Shown: positions 44,401 through 55,800, numbered from the stretch's first letter. The stretch: 64,000 bases of DNA from Chrysoperla carnea (GCF_905475395.1 NC_058342.1:22850640-22914639), one strand, 5' to 3'. A program made the numbers and translations. Notes: generated by a model not told the origin, from the sequence alone.

Positions 44401-47008
44401 TCCATCCACTACGAGTGCAGTTTTGGAGTGACGATGTCTTTGGGTCATATTTTTTCAAAAATGATGTTGGCACGACCGTTTCAATGAATGAATTGCGTTA
44501 CCGAACGATGTTGACTGACTTTTTTCAACCTCAAATTGATACTATGGACGTGAACGACGTTTACTTTCAGCAGGACGGCGCCACATGCCACACAATTGAT
44601 GAAACAATGGCTCTATTGCGTTAAAAATTTTCTGGATGCATGATTTCTCGAAATGGAGACTTTGATTTGCCACCGAGATCATGTGACTTAACACCATTGG
44701 GCTTTTTCTTGGGGGCTACGTTAAAAAGAATGTCTACACCAATGTTCCAGACAATTTTAGAGATGTTATTCGCGAGATACGCGAAAGTGTGATGAAAAAT
44801 TTCATCAAAAGAATGACCTTATGCAAGAAGTGTCGTGGCGGACATTTGGCAGATATTGTGTATCATTACTAATCTCAGAGTTTTACTTAGGATTAAAATA
44901 CAATTATCAGCTTTTTTCACAGAAATATTGTGTTTTTTTTTTTAAATTTTGAATGATACCTCTTGTTGAAGGACCCCGTATTTTATAACTTCTTGTTTTA
45001 TGTTATTAAAATAAGGAGAATTCGAGATATTGTTGCTATTTTATCAATTGTTTTATAATCAAATTATATTTTTCATAAAACAAATTTAGTTTTGATCAGT
45101 AATTATTAATAATCGTAAATATTAATTGGAAATTATTTATTTGATAATTAATAAATTAATAATAATACCTCGAATTCATTTCTTTTCTTTCAACAAATGC
45201 CTATAATTGGAGAAAATATTTATGATTGATTATTAGTGATTATTACTAATAGTATTCATTGAAAATTATTTATTTGATAATTAGAAATTAATAAAATAAT
45301 ATTAATACCTCGAATTCATTGCATTTCATTCTACTATAAATAGAGAACAATTCTGCTGCTATTTTACCAATTATTTTATTATAAAAATTATAAATTTATG
45401 GTTGATTTAGATTAGTGATTATTACTAATCGAAAATATTCAAAAATTATTTATTTGATAATTGGAAATTAATAAAATAATAATATTAATATTAATATCTC
45501 GAATTCATTGCATTTTATTCGACTATAAATGGAGAAGAATTTTGTTACTATTTTATCTATTGTTTCATTATCAAAATAATATTTTTTATAGAATAAATTT
45601 ATGATTGATTAGTGATTATTACTAATCGAAAATATTCAAAAACTATTTATTTGATAATTGGAAATTAATAAAATAATAATATTAATATCTCGAATTAATT
45701 GCATTTCATTCGACTATAAATGGAGAAGAATTCTGCTGCTATTTTATCAGTTGTTTTATTATCAAAATTATATTTTTCATAAAATAAATTTATGATTATT
45801 ACTAATTGTAAATATTCAAAAATTATTTATTTGATTGTTTGATATTAATAAAATAATGGCAATACCTCGAATTCATTGCATTCCATTCAACAAAAGACTA
45901 TAAATGGAGAAATTTTTTATTTTTTTTATTTTTTGCATAGTTTTTTTGTAATTTGTAAAAAACTAATTTTTAAACGCCCCAAAAAAATGTTTAATCCTTC
46001 CTTTGAGTAGTCGATTTTTCGGTACTAAGTTTTTACAACCGTGCCAAATATTAAAAATGAAATAAAATTTTCTTTATAGAAATTTAATTTTATTGTACTA
46101 TTTTGAGAAAATCGCGTATATAAATAAACAAGTAAAAACAAACAATTGACTGAGTTAATTGTTGAAATACCATGAATAGACAGTGTTGATTACTCTGGCA
46201 CATTACATATACATATACATTACATTATATACATACATTATACATGTCACACATATATAAATGATATTCCCATATAATACATAGTATACAATTTGCGCAT
46301 AATACAGACAGTCAGGCAGACGGACAGATAACCGAAAATTGACTAATTAGGTGATTTTATGAACACCTATACCAAAATTTTGTTCATTGTATCAATATTT
46401 TTAAACGTTACAAATTTGGGACTAAACTTAGTATACCTTGGTATATTTCATATACATGGTATAAAAATTATGCATTCTCATTCGTGATTTTTCAGCAGAA
46501 TTAGCTTTTACGAACTTCTAAGCCCGCGCAGTAAAAAGTAGAAAAAACACACTTTCTTACCAATAGGACTTTGTTCTACACATTCATACGAACATTTTGA
46601 GCCGAGTTCCATAAAAAGTCATATTGTTCCATGGAATTGCAACATTAATTGCTCCATTTCCTACAGTATCCATACAATTTTGTTAATTAAGCGTGTCTCG
46701 ACTATGGTAACTCTAAATAAAACTCATCCCCGGAGCGAATAAACAAATTTTCATAAATTTACAAAAATCTTTGTGCTTCAATTAAATTTTCTTCCCTATT
46801 GCTTAAAATTAAAATTAAGTTTCCAATATACATATTTAAAACTATGTTCTATTTTCAGGGACTACTATTAATGCTTCAAAATTTGCCAACACACAATTGG
46901 ACCAATTCTCAAATAGGTATGTTAGTTGCAGAAGCATATCGATTAAAATTTACATTTGCTGATGCTCCAAATCATCTCATAAATAGTAAATCAGCGGTTG
47001 TAAGATGA
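35411..47008 (+). CDS. TBC1D22: TBC1D22-type Rab GTPase-activating protein, 8 exons
   Basis: TBC-domain proteins speed GTP hydrolysis on Rab GTPases; the TBC1D22 subgroup is linked to Golgi trafficking in animals. Coding exons: 35411-35490, 35677-36063, 37814-38000, 38681-38839, 39459-39645, 41487-41666, 43132-43355, 46859-47008. Every intron has GT and AG, all phases join, and the CDS is 1,554 nt (517 aa), close to the 505-517 aa of the human proteins. The N-terminus has SFWKKNAKTVPGR, then a poorly conserved Ser/Thr-rich linker with NDAWDLEDDDF. The TBC domain runs from about residue 212 (WSGIPIK, VRAITWRLLSGYLP) to about 500. The arginine finger is R278 (IDIPR) and the glutamine finger Q313 (YVQG), both intact. 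The end reads AEAYRLKFTFADAPNH then a short tail. The start ATG is the first one giving the conserved FWK motif. Introns contain many repeats. Confidence 0.93.
35677..36063 (+). CDS. TBC1D22: TBC1D22 exon 2 (Ser/Thr-rich linker)
   Basis: Acceptor TTTTTATTAG|ACCAAG. Codes for RPSPKKDQH...ASVNDAWDLEDDDFCTISSS and a low-complexity stretch ending SPNK. Donor ACG|GTATGT. The ATG-led reading upstream of the acceptor is intronic. Confidence 0.9.
36164..37330. other. TBC intron 2 repeats: two internal duplications
   Basis: CACTATCGTGTATCTAACGT (about 36211) recurs as CACTATCGTGTAGCTAACGT (about 36567). Also AAAGAATTATCGAAATTG (36829) with an ATTTCGTCGGGTAAAA block recurs at 37088-37196. Probably fragments of one unnamed repeat family. 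Confidence 0.55.
37366..37699. mobile_element. Foldback MITE with CAGGGTGT ends
   Basis: A 334-bp element flanked by TA. Left CAGGGTGTCCGTAAGTACCA; right, inverted, CAGAGTGTTTCGTAAGTACC. Arms of about 150 bp (for example GATGCACGGATAGTTAGCTG against its inverse) leave a small loop. It sits in TBC intron 2. TA duplication suggests the Tc1/mariner or pogo group. Confidence 0.85.
37814..38000 (+). CDS. TBC1D22: TBC1D22 exon 3 (TBC domain entry)
   Basis: Acceptor ATTATTTTCAG|ATGG, donor AAAA|GTAAAT. Codes for RWNTSAPERNYYPG...EADCELKLEKFETLLNSVLL then LTELRQLSWSGIPIK, the lead-in helix to the TBC domain. No ATG-led frame, so it was read directly. Confidence 0.9.
38268..38640. repeat. GC-richer tandem plus inverted repeat in intron 3
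   Basis: Two direct units (GGTCGCTGAATACGAATATC...CTCCGAGGTACCTGG and GTTGCAGAACACGAATGTCG...CTCCGAGCTACCTGG) are followed by an inverted relative at about 38490-38640 (ACCCTGGGTACCAAA...CGAGTAACGAG). It ends 40 bp before exon 4. Confidence 0.6.
38681..38839 (+). CDS. TBC1D22: TBC1D22 exon 4
   Basis: Acceptor TTCTTTACAG|GTGAGA, donor CGACAA|GTAAGT. Codes for VRAITWRLLSGYLPANLERR and ...QYYDTERDESYQDTYRQ, exactly 53 codons. Confidence 0.93.
39025..39312 (+). mobile_element. DINE-1-like repeat, copy 8 (intron 4)
   Basis: ACCATGTATATATGAAATAT, TTTAGTCTCAAGTTTGTAAC and CATAGGTCAATAGGGTCTT. Truncated at the 3' side. Confidence 0.8.
39459..39645 (+). CDS. TBC1D22: TBC1D22 exon 5 (both catalytic fingers)
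   Basis: Acceptor TTGTTTTAG|ATACAT, donor GACAG|GTATAA. Codes for IHIDIPRMNPLIPLFQQ...FIWAIRHPASGYVQGINDLV, with R278 and Q313, the dual finger residues of active TBC domains. Confidence 0.93.
39935..40905. mobile_element. Large foldback element in intron 5
   Basis: Left arm 39935-40375 and right arm about 40505-40905 are imperfect inverses (AATTGTCTAACACCCCCAAA against TTTGGGGATGTTAGACAATT; ACTTAAACATTTGTAACTCC against GGAGTTACAATTGTTTAAGT). The spacer holds CGTTCAGTAGCATGTTTTAG. A half-copy lies at 20290-21030. A poly-T run of about 20 bases follows at 40928. Confidence 0.75.
41487..41666 (+). CDS. TBC1D22: TBC1D22 exon 6
   Basis: Acceptor AACTTTCAG|AAAATC, donor GATA|GTAAGT. Codes for ENLQTFDINSLAREQRDIIE then ADSFWCLSKFLDSIQDNYIF. 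It has no long ATG-led frame. Confidence 0.92.
41700..43080. other. TBC intron 6, no recognised element
   Basis: About 1.4 kb with moderate base composition and no domain-bearing ORF. The 128-codon minus-strand frame at 42488-42874 has no recognisable motif. Confidence 0.4.
43132..43355 (+). CDS. TBC1D22: TBC1D22 exon 7
   Basis: Acceptor ATTTTTCAG|GTCAAT, donor TTTCAA|GTGAGT. Codes for SQLHQHLQNHDVDYLQFSFR, WINNLLTRELPLPCTIRLWD and ...YVCAAFLLHWRTQLLQEQDF. A spurious frame lies on the opposite strand. Confidence 0.92.
44310..44871 (+). pseudogene. mariner-type transposase C-terminal half, inactive
   Basis: The plus strand reads GYVNKKCRTW, then FWSDDVFGSYFFKNDVG, then DVNDVYFQQDGATCHTIDET. 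After a TAA it continues LPPRSCDLTPLGFFL and, after a frameshift, GYVKKNVYTNVPDNFRDVIR and KRMTLCKKCRGGHLADIVYH. The DDE-fold order is that of mariner-like elements common in insects. The second catalytic Asp (QQDGA) is kept; the third is Gly (LTPLG in place of the usual LTPLD). With a stop codon, a frameshift and a missing 5' half, it is dead. It lies in TBC intron 7. Inverted ends were not identified. Confidence 0.85.
45010..45925 (+). repeat. Tandem array, unit about 180-190 bp, five units
   Basis: Marker TACCTCGAATTCATT (or TATCTCGAATTAATT) occurs at about 45167, 45307, 45494, 45687 and 45864, giving spacings near 140, 189, 191 and 177. Each unit also has TTATTTATTTGATAATT and GGAGAA(T)TT(C/T)TG. 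Strongly AT-rich, in TBC intron 7; satellite-like. Confidence 0.85.
46129..46463 (-). mobile_element. DINE-1-like repeat, copy 9 (intron 7)
   Basis: Inverted 3' end CAAGTAAAAACAAACAATTG with GAAATACCATGAATAGACAG, and 5' end TATTTCATATACATGGTATA. The middle is reduced. Confidence 0.8.
46859..47008 (+). CDS. TBC1D22: TBC1D22 exon 8 (stop)
   Basis: Acceptor CTATTTTCAG|GGACTA. Codes for GLLLMLQNLPTHNWTNSQIG then MLVAEAYRLKFTFADAPNHL and a short tail to TGA at 47006. Confidence 0.93.
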   Translation, partial: GLLLMLQNLPTHNWTNSQIGMLVAEAYRLKFTFADAPNHLINSKSAVVR

Positions 47009-47273
47009 CCAAATATTTGAGACACAAAACATCATATGTCTCCTAGTCAACATTTTCATTATTTGTTAATGAGTGCGACTTTTTGCAGTGATTACAGAAT
47101 GATATTTTTCATTAAGCACTATTTTTATTTTTTAAATTATTCATTCAAAAAAAATTTTGTTAATAAGTTTAAAAAAAAAAAACAACAACAAAATTTAGAA
47201 ATAATAATTCTTCACCAAATTCAGCCACTTTTGTTTTTCGTACATTTTCATTTTGTATTTTTGGTATTATAAA

Positions 47274-47279
47274 AATAAA
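47274..47279 (+). promoter_or_regulatory. Candidate polyadenylation signal of the TBC gene
   Basis: AATAAA, 266 bases after the stop codon, is the first canonical hexamer in the 3' flank. Inference only. Confidence 0.45.
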
Positions 47280-47389
47280 ACAAAATTAATTGTAACGAAT
47301 TTTTCCATGTGATTTTTTTAAATGGGTAACTAGCATATTATAAATGACAAACATTTAGTGTGGTGTAAATTTTTTCTCTGTACAAATTC

Positions 47390-48015
47390 TTGGTCTAGAG
47401 CCAGGTGTTATCAGGGTGGCAATCGACTTGAGAAATAGGAGTGTCTAGACTTGAACTAATAATAATAATAAAACATTAGAGGGATTTAGCAAATGATTCC
47501 TAGTACCTAGACCAAGGGGTCCTCTGCGACCTCCTTGAGAATAACCTGAAGGCGAGACGTCTTCGGGTGTGAGATACTATTATAATCAGTTAAAGCTGTA
47601 GGATTTTGTCGAGGCTAGACGCCAGGCAGAAAGCACACAACGTCTCCGCCGAGATATCTCACAAGATTGACGGATCCAAGAACAGAGACAGAAACTAAAT
47701 TATAATAATAAAAATTAAAACATAAGATCTGGCACACTGTGTTTTAGGAACAATTTACCTTAATGAATGTTTTGGTATCAGAATATGATGTAAAGAGAAA
47801 TTTTTGTAATTTTCGAAAAGGAAAATTTCAAATTATGATACCTTACAAACGGTTAGAGAATTTTTCCTATCATCATGAAAAAGTCTAGGAATTTTAAATG
47901 ATCAAATCGATCGTCACCCTGAGGAAGGAAAAGGTTGTTAGATACGACCTTGACAAAAGAACGAAGACGAAATGACATCAAATATTCCGCCTGGATCTAG
48001 ACCTATTGGTAATAT
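47390..48015. other. GC-richer block between duplicated flanks
   Basis: A segment with higher GC than its surroundings (for example GACCTCCTTGAGAATAACCT; GAGATATCTCACAAGATTGA). It is flanked by related sequence: ATTGTAACGAATTTTTCCAT at 47290 and ATTGTAACGAATTTCCCGAT at 48031. It may be an insertion that duplicated the TBC 3' flank or a retro-element without recognisable coding sequence. Confidence 0.45.
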
Positions 48016-48079
48016 ACAAAACAAAAAATCAATTGTAACGAATTTCCCGATGTAATTTTCTTTAAAAAAAAAGTTGAAT

Positions 48080-50605
48080 AAAAAAAATTACAATGATTAC
48101 TTTTAATACAAATGATTTCGAAAAAGGTAGAAGGAAAACTGGAACGGTTGTTGAACTTAATTAAATTTGTGAAAATATATTTTATCTTTTGTTCAAAAAA
48201 ATATATTTTTGTAAAAACTTATTATCTAACAAGCGAAGAGAACAGCTAAGTTAAGGAAGAAGGCGTAATACGTGACAGATTTAAAAATTTCCAATTAGTT
48301 AATAAAAGATGAGATGTAGCTAATGTGATCATACGTCCCGGCTTGAATGGAACTGTCCCTTTTTCAATATTCCGTCTCGATGTCACCGAGAAAAGCTTCG
48401 GGATGTAGAATTTTCCCGTTTACAGCTACGATTCAACACTATATGATTTATAATTTAATTGCACTTAATGGAAAGGATAAAACATTTTGATTTTTTTTTA
48501 ATTAAAAAAATCGGTCTTGAAATGTCTAAATCTTATTATAAACAATTTGATTGTTGAATAACAAATAATAAATAAATTGCCAAGAAAACTTTTTTTAAAG
48601 CTATGCATAATTAAATATAAGTTAATTAAATAAAATATAAAACAAAATTTACAGATTACAAACGTTATTTAGAATTTTAATGATTAATAATTTTCATCTG
48701 TTTAAATAATCAGGAAATTCGATTGATTATCCTTTCCTCGGATCATTGTAGACGAATGAAAATTTCTACTATCGGGGAATTTTATAAAATTTTTAACTTT
48801 GATTTTTTTTTAAATCTACAAAATTACATGAAAATATAAATTATGGAAAAACTACTCATTAACATAATTTATTACTCAAATAATTAAGCCTTAGGCTTTT
48901 GTTTTAATTAAGGATCATAAAGAATTTCTTATAAAACAAATGGAAAATTTCGAATTGAACAAACATTTTAACAGGTTTATTATTTCGTCTCAGTGATTTT
49001 TAATCAGCCATTTCGATTCTGCTAATACTTTCTTGTTACATTGAAAATTTGAGCAAAATTAATTATTCAAGCCAATTTTAGCAGGAAAATTCGTTTTCAA
49101 TTTCAGTATTCTGAATAATGGAAGAGTATCCAAGAATCAATCGTTAACTGAAATCACTTTTCCATTTGTTTTGTTAGGAATCCTTAATTTTTAAGAAATG
49201 CAAGTATTATGATTATTAACAATCAAAATTACAAGTACAAGTCTTCAAAAGAAAAGTACACTGAATGGTAAAGAAAGTGGGATAAGAATTAATAAAATAA
49301 GGGATAAAAAAAAATGTGAAAATTTGTTTTTTAAATTTATTCTTAAAAAAATATAAAAAATAAAAATAAATCAATGAGGGTTTTTTCATGCAAAATCTAC
49401 GAATTTTCCATCAACAGTTATGACAATTTTTAACGAATTTTATTATGTAAACACTAAGCATTAGTTTTACTTTGTTATTTTTTAAGGCAGTGTAAAAGTT
49501 GATCTCATTTTCGGTGCCTCTCAGTGTAATATCCATTGGTCTAGTGATTAGTTTACAATTATAGTTTGGGAAAATAAAATTATGGTCAATATCGAAAAAT
49601 GAATAGACATATCGGATTGTCTCGAAGTTAGTGAATTGAATTTATTAACATTTATTTTTACCACTGAAAATGTTGATTTTCATCAAATAGTCCGTAGCGT
49701 TTCATAGCGTGTTCGGAAGGAGAATGATGTAAAGATAAAATTTATATTTTTAAAATTTATACAAATTTTAAAAATAAAAAATGTAATTCAAGGTACTTGG
49801 CCGAGACTTTTAGATCGTACAATTATTGAATGGCATTAAATTAAATTTTTTCAACTCTTTATAGACTTTTCAAGCTCATGTTGACAAAATTTTATATGGA
49901 GTTGTAAGATTGCTCCAATTTTCAACCTTGAAAGATACCCTACTTAGAAACAAGATGTGATATCAACTTTCATAGTTTTGAAATATAATAAATAAATCTC
50001 ATTTTTAATCCGATCTGCCTGTTCGAATTTTCAGATAAATATCTTCCTGTATTTCTAAATTCGATCTAAACGTTAATGGAAAGTTTAGTGTAATATTTTA
50101 TGATTAATCATACTTAAAGCTTCACTCTGTAACACGTTTAAGACTGTGGTCACACGAACGTCAATTTAAGTGCACATTTTTTCCAACATACATTTTTATT
50201 CGTCATGTTAGGCCATAAAGTGAATAAAAACAAGAAACTCTTTTATCAAGTAAGAGAACATTTTGTTATTTCAAAATGTGATATTTAGTCACTATTTTTC
50301 AATAATTTAATTCTGTGTAACCCCTTGCTTTTATAACGCTCGTGTAACCCCAGTCTAATACCCCAGTACACAAATTTAACTAGGCCATTAAAATTTTACA
50401 TTCAAATATGAAACAAAATTAACATCCTAAAAAAATAATTTTAAATTTGAAGAAAAAAAATTACTGAATTTTACTGCCCATGAAAAATAATATTATATAA
50501 GTTTTCTATCATTTTAATAAAGCCAGTACTACACGATCCAATGTTAAAGTTAAACATTGGCCTTAAAATTCGATTGTAAATAATTTAAACATATACGTGT
50601 CTTCG
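48080..50605. other. AT-rich intergenic, nothing recognised
   Basis: About 2.5 kb of AT-rich sequence without domain-bearing ORFs or paired ends. Confidence 0.45.
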
Positions 50606-50611
50606 TTACAT

Positions 50612-50710
50612 GATGTAGGTTAGGTTAGGTTTGAGTGGCTGTACTAAGGTGGAACACACTTAGACCATAAGATCCGTTATGATAAGGATTGGCCCATCCC
50701 AACATGATGT
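50612..50710 (-). mobile_element. LINE 3' tail with TTAGG-type repeats
   Basis: GAGTGGCTGTACTAAGGTGG, CACTTAGACCATAAGATCCG and GGATTGGCCCATCCC parallel 10510-10600, the 3' region of the LINE remnant. It is headed by GTAGGTTAGGTTAGGTTT, so on the minus strand this LINE copy ends in AACCTAACCTAACC. Confidence 0.65.
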
Positions 50711-50719
50711 AACAGACTA

Positions 50720-51765
50720 GGAAAATAATAACATCACATTTGGGATAAATAATTTTATTGAGAGTTACCATCTCAAGGTTCCAAAAAGTCGGAAGATACT
50801 GAAATTAATCTAATTATATAACTGAATCATAATACTGTTCGATATTTTTGAAGTTTTTTATACTCAGTTTTTCTATAATTAAAAAATTTTATAAATTTAA
50901 ATAAGTGAGCCTCCCGCTTTTCCTAAAGATGGCACTAATCGTAATTAGATAAACAGATTCCAGATTCGTGTATATAAACAATATAACCATGCCTTTAATA
51001 TGTGCCAAAAATCGAACAGAATCGAATAACAAACGTTGAAACTCGGTTTGTTTAACAGATAAAAAGCTTCAACTTTACGATCACTCAACAAAGTGCATAC
51101 AATTAGATTGTCTTGGACGATAGACTGTTCATAGCCGATCAAAATCCAAGGAAGCTACAAGTTTTTTCTTTTTGTATTGAAATTAAAAACTAATAAGAAA
51201 CTAAAAATTTTTGGGTTAAAAAGAATTTTCAAGGGTGAAAGACAATGTTAAGGATGTACGAGCACCAAGGCAATTTTAAATAAAAAGAGAAGAATTTTCA
51301 ATAATTTTCTAACATCCTTCAGTCTTGTAAACGATCATTTTTGTGTGCTTTTAACAATAAAGTTATTATAATTCGAATACGTTTAATTAACTTAAAATAG
51401 ATAAGACAAGGCAAGATAAGACTCTTATTTATTTATAACAACTTTTGGTATAATTTAACCAATTAACATCTTTGAAAATTGATTTCAGCACTTGAAAAAA
51501 ACCAAACTTTTGTGCAGCTTTGGTCCTCTAACACTTGTTAAAAGTGGCCTGATCTCCTACTTGCTGTATAAAGAGTTTTTCATTTAAAATGATATAACTT
51601 TAAACAATATTTGTATGAGAATACATGAAAATTTTTAAACACAGTATTTAAATACAATTTTTCGTTTACTTGATCGAATAAATTCGGTTCGATACCAACG
51701 ATGGCTTTGTTTGTGCTTACTTTTAAGGGCACTCGAATAAACGGATATCTGAGACACTAGGGAAG
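50720..51765. other. Non-coding; small element fragment at 51253
   Basis: AAGGATGTACGAGCACCAAG then GCAATTTTAAATAAAA at 51252-51290 is a terminal stub of the GGATGTACGAGC element. No gene is seen. Confidence 0.5.
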
Positions 51766-51769
51766 TGGA

Positions 51770-51836
51770 ATACCTCTATAAGTGAGAAAAATTTTCAAGA
51801 CTCTTGATATCTCTCTTAACCAGGTTTCACTGCATA
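51770..51836 (-). mobile_element. Solo Tigger end
   Basis: ACCTCTATAAGTGAGAAAA and, at the right, AACCAGGTTTCACTGCATA, the inverse of CAGTGAAACCT, the terminus of the Tigger at 22373. Confidence 0.6.
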
Positions 51837-51845
51837 ATACAACAT

Positions 51846-52023
51846 TAATGAGTGTGAGAGACACATATACATTAAGCAATGCGTATAAGAAATACACTAT
51901 TACATGTGAGATTGCATGTTTTTATTGCTACTATTATACTGCTACTCATAAGCATGCAAGCAGACATATAATAGTATCTTTCTTATACACACTGCTTAAT
52001 GTATATGTAGTCTCCCACACTCA
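51846..52023. repeat. Foldback repeat, arms about 72 bp
   Basis: AATGAGTGTGAGAGACACAT...GATTGCATG pairs with CATGCAAGCAGACATATAA...CTCCCACACTCATT. The loop is about 35 bp. The ORF across it is a by-product. It abuts the solo Tigger end. Confidence 0.85.
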
Positions 52024-52639
52024 TTGATATAATTATAACTTTCCTAATATTATCTACATCGCATTGACCAGCGACGCTACGACTTGCATGTGGCTGGTAT
52101 CATATATCATACAAATTTGCCATAAAATCCGATAGACAATAGTTTAAAGTTATATCATTTTAAGTGGAGCACTCTTTATTTGCTTAACAAGTATAGTTTT
52201 AAACAATATCGTGTAGTACTAGTGCAAGGATTCTTTTTATTATGTTTGTTCAAAAGACAATGCTGTGATGATTTTCAAAAATATATTTTCATAGTATTTT
52301 TGAACTTATAACCCTTGACCTAGTAACACTCGCATGTTGTCAGCTGCCAAAAATCTGGTATTGATATAGGTTGTAGATCAGAACCGAACTACACTCTTCT
52401 ATATGATTTCCAATCGTCCGAATTGTACTGGGAGTAGTCTCTGACTCCCTCCACCCACACTGAAAGTTGGTGGAAAATATGCATGGCTTTATGAGTTTCC
52501 AAAAACCTGAGACCACTGTAGCCTTTTAGATTTTCCATATAATTTCCAATCCCTGGGTGTTACTGTAAGTCGCTATTCCCTTTTAAACTATGCAACATTG
52601 GCATTAGATAGTTGCCTCCAGTATCACTCGTGCATGTCA

Positions 52640-52860
52640 AAATTTTGTGGGAAAGCGCGATTTTGGGCTATTCTACAAAAGTAGTATCCAAGAGCTACAT
52701 CAGGGGAGAGTGGCAATGACGTCAAGCTATGTAATTTTCTTTATAAATTTTTTTTGCCACAATGAAAATGGTTTGCAATTTAAGTTGCGGTATATGGACA
52801 TAATAAAAGCTGCGATAGAGGCTACATGGAGGGAGGAAGGGGTTCCAAAGAGGCTTTAAT
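52640..52860 (+). repeat. Dispersed repeat shared with 4.7-5.2 kb
   Basis: GGGGAGAGTGGCAATGACGT then AAGCTATGTAATTTTC, and ATGGAGGGAGGAAGGGGTTC, match the 4735 copy in order. The 70-codon ORF has no domain. Confidence 0.5.
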
Positions 52861-52869
52861 TGAGACACA

Positions 52870-55800
52870 TATTTGTAGGATTGCCACCTCAGTCAGGTCT
52901 CTCGCCCGCCACATTATGCAAGGTGGTGTTGTGGGAGAGGGGGGGAGGGGTTAGTATTGCAGTGTGAGGCGTGAAATTCAATTTCGTCATATTTAATTTA
53001 TTTCAACTACATCAAGTATGAAATAATATAAATATATTCGAAATTTTTACATTTTGTCTATCATTTTTCACGAAAACTATTAGTCAGTTTGTTTTGGCAT
53101 TAATCCTTAAGTATCTATCAACACTTAATCACAAGGTATAGACATAAAAATTTTACACAAGCATAACTCAAACAATACGAACAAAGCTGAACGTGACTTA
53201 AACAGAACGAACATAAAAGTTTTACAACTGATTTCTTATCGTGATACCAACAAAATAAGCGGAAATGTCTTATAAATACTAAAATCATGAACAAAATAAA
53301 TGCTCAATAGTCTGATTACTTAGGTCAAATTCATCTGGTGGCAATTCAGTAATCATAATGCTAATTTTTGCTTTTTCGACACTGACCACGCGGTGGTCCG
53401 AAAATTTTCAAAAGCCCATCACTGCCGGACGAGTCCCGAGCAGGTGGCAACCCTAGGTTTTTGGCAGCTCGTTTACATAACGTATATGTACTACACGATA
53501 TAGAGGATTTGACATCTTATGGAAAAGTGTGATTTTGATCTGATCTACAACATATTTTAATGCCATGTTTTCGGCAGTTGACGACATTCAAGTGTTACTA
53601 GTTCCCGGGCTATTGATTATATTATGTATATGTAATTATATTGTGTGTGTATGTTTGTGAGCATGCGTGAATATAGAGGGTAACTGATGAGAGGTGCTGT
53701 AATGACTAGGAGATACTGTACTCACAAAAAAATGTTTTTTTTTTTCGTTTTTTTGAAAATTTAAATTTAAAAAAAAAATTATGTTATTAATATTTAAAAA
53801 AAGAAAAATTGAAAGAGATATTATATATGAATTGAAACTGTAAAATAAATATTTGTAGTTTTAATTTTTTGAGTAAAATTTTAAGTAAAAGGTGTTGTTT
53901 TTTTTTTTTTTTTTCATTGTTTATACACTTATTCGATCCTTTTCCTTATACTTTTAACTTTTGGAAAGCATGAGAAAAATTAGGAACAATCAGAATGGAT
54001 TTTCTCAAAGTATAATATCTCGAAATTATTCTCTGACGGATACTTTTCGAGTTATTCAACAATAATCGACGGACTCTCTGACGCTCGAGAGCAGGTAGCA
54101 AAACTTTAAACTCATTTTTCTCAAAACTATGTTTATAAGATCGCACTGACATTTAAAAACCAGTTGGTGGATTTAAATGAAATTTATACAAATTTTTAAA
54201 AACTTATTAAACTAGTACCTGATCGAATCCTGAACCTGATCTTTCGTGCCTCTAACTGCCCCTAACCCCTTAAAATTCAAAATTCGTAAGAGAAATGATA
54301 TTTGAATTCAAAGATCTATTTCGGGAAAATAAAAATTTTCACCTCTTAGTTGAACGGAAAAAGTTTTCCCATTTTTAATGCAACGGAATGATAAAGTTTT
54401 GGTACTTTTTCTGAACTTAATCACTTCGATCAGGTACCATTTTTTTGGTAAATTCAGGAAACAAAGCTTTTGTCTCCAAAATGTTATAAAAGTGTTTTTT
54501 TTTTTTACCTTACTTCTTGAATATCTTGGTTTAAAGCAGGGATGCAATTCTTAATTTTGGGGGTATATATCTTACGTTATTTGGCATTTTTTTAAAGATC
54601 TACCTATCGACAGTTCACTTGAAGGAGCTTCTGAAAAATGTATTAATGACATAAAAATCAAAACTTTGAATTATTTTAGGGATAAACTATATAAAATATG
54701 TATGCCCCACCTGAACCTGAGCTGTCTCTGGATTTGACTGAATAACTAATCGTTTTGCCTCCGCTGTTATAAAAAATTTCTGAACAAGCATCACCCCCTC
54801 ACCCCAATCTAAAACTTTACTACACAGTTACGTTCATGGTGTAACATATTAAAAATTCAATCCTTCAATATCCTCGCGATCTCTAATAAATTAAAAATAT
54901 ATACACGACAATTTTTATCCAAAATTTACTTTGTTAATGGTAACATTTACAACAATTATAATTTTTCAAGAAATTTGAAATTTCCGATTTTCCGATTTTG
55001 GATATACTGCTCAGAGAAATTATAAATCATTCGTGAAGTTTCTGTAAAAATTTTGCCTGAATGAAATCATCAATATTTTGGATTTTATAAACAAAAACTT
55101 GTTAAACATAATTTTCAAATATGCCGGTAAAAACATTGACTTGAAATAAGCTCTAGACCAAAAATAAATTTTAAATCTATGGCGGAAATATTCAAATGTG
55201 ATAAAAAATATTTCTTTTTAGTTGAATAATATTATTTAGCTTGAATTTATCTATATTATAAAAATGATATATTTCTTAAAAAAGAAATTATTTATGTAAT
55301 TAAAATTTTTTAAATTACTTAAGAAAATTTATAAAACGTAATTTTATAAGTAAACAATGTTGCTATATATAATGCAACAGATGTATTCGATTCACAAAAT
55401 TATACTAAATAATTATATAAAATAAATTTTTAATTTTATGAAGATTCATCATTTTTATTTAGAACTACACTACGGAAGTATATTTTAAAAAATTATTACA
55501 TATTTGAAAAAAAAAATTTGTTGGTAGGTAAGTGAGAAACTGTAAAATCGTTAAAAATCGCTTTCGACGAACATAAAATTTATATTTTGATCAATTTGCT
55601 GCATTAACGGAATTAGAATTAAATCTCGTGAACATAAAATTAATATTCATTAATGGCGTTAAATTAATTTAAATACTCGAAAGGACTTTTCAGTTAGATG
55701 TGATTGGAAAAAGATTGGCAAGAAAGGATTATACATTGGAGACAAAGAAGAATAACTTGCAAGAATATTTGATAATTGTTTAGATCGAAATGAATTAGTT

